Below are positions 61,016 to 64,000 of a stretch of DNA of 64,000 nucleotides, piece by piece. Positions within the stretch are counted from its first letter, which is position 1. Every line of letters starts with the position of its first letter. The notes under the pieces are model-generated. The model did no database searches, was not told where the DNA came from, and saw only the letters and a program-made list of their open reading frames with translations. The stretch comes from Bradyrhizobium elkanii USDA 76 (lineage in GTDB: Bacteria > Pseudomonadota > Alphaproteobacteria > Rhizobiales > Xanthobacteraceae): NCBI RefSeq assembly GCF_023278185.1, contig NZ_CP066356.1, positions 310,001-374,000 on the forward strand, written 5' to 3'. Position numbers and translations under genes: made by a program.

Positions 61016-62707
61016 ATGCCCCCTGTCCCGCCAGCTGCCAGCATCCTCGCCTCGCTCGGCCAAGCGACATTCGCCTGGGACCTGGCGAGCGATGCGATTG
61101 CCTGGAGCGACAATGTGGCGGCGGTCTTCCCGGATATCCCGGTCGCGGCGCTTGCGAGCGGCGCTGAGCTCGCAAAGCTGATCGAGCCATCGCGCTCGGT
61201 GCGATCCGATGCGCTCGGCGCGCCGGCGCCGGTGCGCAGCGGGGAGGGCGTTCCCTACCGGATCGAATATGGCGTGCGGGCCGTCACCTCGGCGCCGGTG
61301 ATCTGGATCGAGGAGACCGGCTGCTGGTTTGCCGGCGCCGACGGCAGGCCGGCGCGTGTGCAGGGTGTCGTCCGCATCAACAATGAGCGGCACGCCCGCG
61401 ACGAGCAGCTGCTCAAGCTGTCGCGGCACGATCCGCTGACCAACGAGCTCAACCGCACCCATCTGATCGCCTCGCTCGCCGAGACGATGGAGGAGTGCGC
61501 GCGCTTCCGCTCCTCCTGCGCCTTCATGCTGATCGGCATCGATCATCTGGCGCGCGTCAACGATGCCTTCGGCTTCGATGTCGCCGACGCCGTCATCGCC
61601 GAGGTCGCGAAGCGGATTCGTGCGCGGCTGCGCAGCGGCGACATGCTCGGCCGCTTCTCCGGCAACAAGTTCGGCCTGATCCTGCGCAATTGCACCGTCG
61701 ACGATACCAATGTCGCGGCCGAGCGCTTCCTGGCCGCGGTGCGCGACGAGGTGGTGCCGACCAAGTCCGGCCCGGTGTCGGTCACGGTCTCGATCGGCGC
61801 CGTCACCCTTCCGCGCCATGCGAGGTCGGCGGAGGAGGCGGTCAATCGCGCCCAGGAGACGCTGGACGCCGCCAAGAGCCGCCGCGCCGGATCGTTCGCG
61901 CTGTGGAAGCCCAATGTCGAGCGCGACGCCCAGCGCCGCGTCAACATCCGCGTCACCGACGAGATCGTCACCGCGCTGAACGAGCGCCGCATCGTGATCG
62001 GCTTCGAGCCCGTGGTCGATGCGCGCCTGCGGCAGCCCGCGTTCTACGAGTGCCTGGTCCGCATGGAGCAGGACGACGGCCGCGCGCTGCTCGCGCCCGA
62101 TATCGTGCCGGTCGCCGAGCGGCTCGGCCTGATCCGGCTGGTCGATCACCGCGTGCTGGAGCTCGCCATCGCCGAGCTCGCCGCCGCCCCCGGCGTACAG
62201 CTCAGCCTCAACATCTCGCCCGACACCACGATGGATCCGGACTGGTGGGCCACCATCGAATCCTTGATGCGCGCGCATCCCGGCGTCGGCGAGCGGCTGA
62301 TCGTCGAGATCACCGAGACGGTCGCGATCCAGGATATCGACGACGTGCGTGGCTTTGTCACGCGCCTGAAGAACTTCGGCAGCCGGATCGCGATCGACGA
62401 TTTCGGCGCCGGCTACACCTCGTTCCGCAATTTGCGCAAGCTCGGCGTCGATATTGTCAAAATCGACGGCGCCTTCGTGCAGAACATCGTGCGCTCGGCC
62501 GACGACCGCGCCTTCGTGCAAACGCTGATCGATCTCGCGCGCCGCCTCGAGATCAAGACAGTCGCCGAATGGGTGCAGGACGAGGAAGCCGCCGTGATGC
62601 TGCGCGAATGGGGCTGCGACTTCATCCAGGGTCGCCTGATCGGCCTCGCCTCCCCGGACCGCCCGTGGAACGGGCAAGCGGAGAAGCCCGTGCCCGCCAC
62701 GGGCTGA
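61016..62707 (+). CDS. PAS-GGDEF-EAL protein, degenerate GGDEF and likely active EAL
   Basis: The 563-residue protein has a PAS-like domain (about 10-125), a GGDEF domain (130-300) and an EAL domain (310-550). The GGDEF site reads SGNKF (215-219), so cyclase activity is lost. EAL residues are kept: E345 (in ECL), N399, E431, D461-D462 (DDFGAGYTSF, loop 6), K482 and E518. It should hydrolyse c-di-GMP, with the dead GGDEF perhaps binding GTP as a regulator. No membrane helix is seen, so it is cytoplasmic. It may act on the PilZ glycan synthase elsewhere in this genome, but no physical link exists. Confidence 0.9.
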   Translation: MPPVPPAASILASLGQATFAWDLASDAIAWSDNVAAVFPDIPVAALASGAELAKLIEPSRSVRSDALGAPAPVRSGEGVPYRIEYGVRAVTSAPVIWIEETGCWFAGADGRPARVQGVVRINNERHARDEQLLKLSRHDPLTNELNRTHLIASLAETMEECARFRSSCAFMLIGIDHLARVNDAFGFDVADAVIAEVAKRIRARLRSGDMLGRFSGNKFGLILRNCTVDDTNVAAERFLAAVRDEVVPTKSGPVSVTVSIGAVTLPRHARSAEEAVNRAQETLDAAKSRRAGSFALWKPNVERDAQRRVNIRVTDEIVTALNERRIVIGFEPVVDARLRQPAFYECLVRMEQDDGRALLAPDIVPVAERLGLIRLVDHRVLELAIAELAAAPGVQLSLNISPDTTMDPDWWATIESLMRAHPGVGERLIVEITETVAIQDIDDVRGFVTRLKNFGSRIAIDDFGAGYTSFRNLRKLGVDIVKIDGAFVQNIVRSADDRAFVQTLIDLARRLEIKTVAEWVQDEEAAVMLREWGCDFIQGRLIGLASPDRPWNGQAEKPVPATG

Positions 62708-62733
62708 TCCACGATCGCGAGTCAAGCTGCCGG

Positions 62734-62761
62734 CGTCGTCCCGGCGAAAGCCGGGGCGACG
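62734..62761. terminator. Hairpin between convergent genes (short family B element)
   Basis: CGTCGTCCCGGC and GCCGGGGCGACG pair over 12 bp with one G-T wobble around a GAAA tetraloop. It is the core of the family B repeat, standing between the convergent GGDEF-EAL and acetamidase genes, and may stop transcription both ways. Confidence 0.6.
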
Positions 62762-62803
62762 ACGGGGTGAGTAGGGCGAAATAAAACGCCTACTCGTCCT
62801 TCA

Positions 62804-64000
62804 TCAGCTCTCGCCGCCGGCGAAGATGTCCTTGCGGATCACCGCATGGACGCCCCAATTGCCGTCCACCACCTGGGTGACGCCGAAGTCGACACCGAGC
62901 GAGATCAGCGAGATGGCCTCGTCCTCGGTCAGCTTCTTCGTCGTCATCAGGAATTTGCGCATCTTGCGGAAGGCATCGCGCAGAGCGAGGTCGACCGACG
63001 ACTTCTTGTAGATCTCGGTCTGCGCGCCGGCTCCCAGCTCGCTGAGATAGTTGGCATAGCTGAAGCCGTGCACCAGCCATTCGTCCTGGGTCTCCAGCAT
63101 CGGGTAGTCGAGCGCTTCCAGCGCAGTGCCGGCGAGGTCGGCCTTCTTGTGCAGGATGATCTGGAAGGTGCCGTTGAGCGAGCATTCGATCGCCGTGCCG
63201 CACAGTTCGGAATCGCCCTGCGAGGCGTGGGAATCGCCGACCGACAGCAGTCCGCCTTCGACCGCCACCGGGTAATACATCGTGGCGCCCTTGCCGATGC
63301 GCCAATTGTCGATGTTGCCGCCGGTGTAGCTCGGCGGGATCGAATCGACGAACTCGGCCTCTTTCGGTGCGAGCCCGATCACGCCGAAATGCGGACGCAC
63401 CGGGATGCGCACGTTCTTCAGGATGCCGTGGTTTTCCTTGACCGTCGAATGATCGACCGGCACGCCGGGATAATCGATGGTCTTGTGCACCACGCCGGAT
63501 GGATCGGTCTGCGGCGTCCAGGTGAAATTGTAGACGGCGCGCGCCCAGTTGCGCTCACCTGTCGCGTCGACCTCGTAGATGGTGACGACCTCGCGCGGCT
63601 TCGGCTCGGTGAGCAGATCCTTGTAGTGGAAACCCCACGATGCCGCGGCGTTGCTGCCGAATGCCTTGCCGGAATATTTCGGGTTGGCGCAGGGCCGCGG
63701 CGCGACGTCGATGATGCGCAGCTCGAGCACGTCGCCTTCCTCGGCGCCGCGCACGAACACCGGCCCGGTGCAGATATGCACGCCGAGGCCTTCGCCCGCG
63801 CCGCGTCCGAACAGCGAGGCATCCATCGGGCCGGCGCCGCGCCGGTTCACGCCCTTCTTCTCCTTGGTCCAGAGATAGACGCTCTCGACGCCGGGATCGC
63901 CCTTCACCATGCGCTCGGCATCGTCATTGGCGTGATGCGTCAGCGCCTCGATGGTGATGAAGTCGCCGGAATTGATCTCGACGCGCGGCTTCAGCGACTT
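62804..64000 (-). CDS. Acetamidase/formamidase family protein (5' end beyond window)
   Basis: About 399 residues are visible and the frame runs off the right edge. Family features are SGDFITIEALTHHANDD, GVHICTGPVFVRGAEEGD, PVRPHFGVIGLAP and GDSHASQGDSELCGTAIE. Enzymes of this group hydrolyse short amides (formamide, acetamide) to the acid and ammonia. The internal ATG at 63910 is not the start, since conserved sequence continues upstream of it. It converges on the GGDEF-EAL gene. Substrate preference is not readable. Confidence 0.92.
   Translation of the reverse strand, partial: KSLKPRVEINSGDFITIEALTHHANDDAERMVKGDPGVESVYLWTKEKKGVNRRGAGPMDASLFGRGAGEGLGVHICTGPVFVRGAEEGDVLELRIIDVAPRPCANPKYSGKAFGSNAAASWGFHYKDLLTEPKPREVVTIYEVDATGERNWARAVYNFTWTPQTDPSGVVHKTIDYPGVPVDHSTVKENHGILKNVRIPVRPHFGVIGLAPKEAEFVDSIPPSYTGGNIDNWRIGKGATMYYPVAVEGGLLSVGDSHASQGDSELCGTAIECSLNGTFQIILHKKADLAGTALEALDYPMLETQDEWLVHGFSYANYLSELGAGAQTEIYKKSSVDLALRDAFRKMRKFLMTTKKLTEDEAISLISLGVDFGVTQVVDGNWGVHAVIRKDIFAGGES

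Noticed and set aside
60920..62725. A 601-codon open frame opposite the GGDEF-EAL gene
   Set aside because: The plus strand has intact EAL residues and domain order. The minus product is compositionally biased with no recognisable motif.

Overview
The window looks like chromosomal DNA of a Bradyrhizobium-type alphaproteobacterium. It is GC-rich with strong third-position GC bias. It carries a RegS/RegR (ActS/ActR) redox pair, an intracellular PHA depolymerase, an MmcB-type repair protein, protocatechuate (pca) genes and several families of palindromic intergenic repeats. The genus is inferred from gene content and style, not from a database match. No tRNA, rRNA, CRISPR array, phage or insertion sequence was recognised.

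Layout. 1-2.7 kb: two convergent GH13 glycosidase genes, the first cut by the window edge. 2.9-5.8 kb: mmcB, then regR and regS. 5.9-7.5 kb: an ABC-2 exporter. 7.6-10 kb: phaZ and a YgjP/SprT-like metalloprotease. 10.3-12.6 kb: PBP1A. 12.7-16.3 kb: a DUF1330 protein and two tandem Liv-type solute-binding proteins, each with its own terminator. 16.5-17.1 kb: ogt. 17.1-20.7 kb: a minus-strand signalling block of PAS histidine kinase, LuxR-type regulator and single-domain regulator, followed by three tiny overlapping genes (two Cys4 proteins and a 38-residue membrane peptide). 20.7-21.7 kb: gene-poor. 21.7-25 kb: a membrane-fusion protein overlapping a GT2 beta-glycan synthase with a C-terminal PilZ motif. 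25.2-28 kb: glnD.

28.2-31 kb: a sulfonate/taurine-type ABC importer. 31-32.6 kb: an OsmC protein and a membrane protein. 32.7-35.4 kb: mutS. 35.7-38.4 kb: pcaF, pcaH and pcaG. 38.5-41.4 kb: ArsR and SRPBCC genes, an AroE-like dehydrogenase and a Gfo/Idh/MocA oxidoreductase. 41.6-42.9 kb: a third orphan Liv-type binding protein. 43.2-46.6 kb: marR-emrA-emrB efflux operon, divergent from a Zur-like gene. 47.4-50 kb: EamA exporter, a 62-residue protein and a sulfurtransferase. 50-54 kb: ispG, a TauD-type dioxygenase and a Rieske oxygenase. 54-57.6 kb: a CPA1 antiporter, an NTF2-like protein, a GFA protein and a DUF1345 protein. 57.6-59.7 kb: a type II prenyl synthase, mtgA and rpmF. 59.9-62.7 kb: a Pro/Ala-rich membrane protein, a 94-residue protein and a GGDEF-EAL protein with a degenerate GGDEF. 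The window ends inside an acetamidase/formamidase gene.

How genes work together. pcaF/H/G supply the ring-cleavage and thiolase ends of the protocatechuate branch of the beta-ketoadipate pathway. The adjacent AroE-like protein could feed quinate or shikimate into it. c-di-GMP links the PilZ glycan synthase (23.0 kb) and the EAL protein (61 kb) in principle. The strongest candidates for something undescribed are the tiny Cys4/membrane-peptide operon behind the histidine kinase and the duplicated binding-protein units that carry gene, terminator and flanking repeat together.
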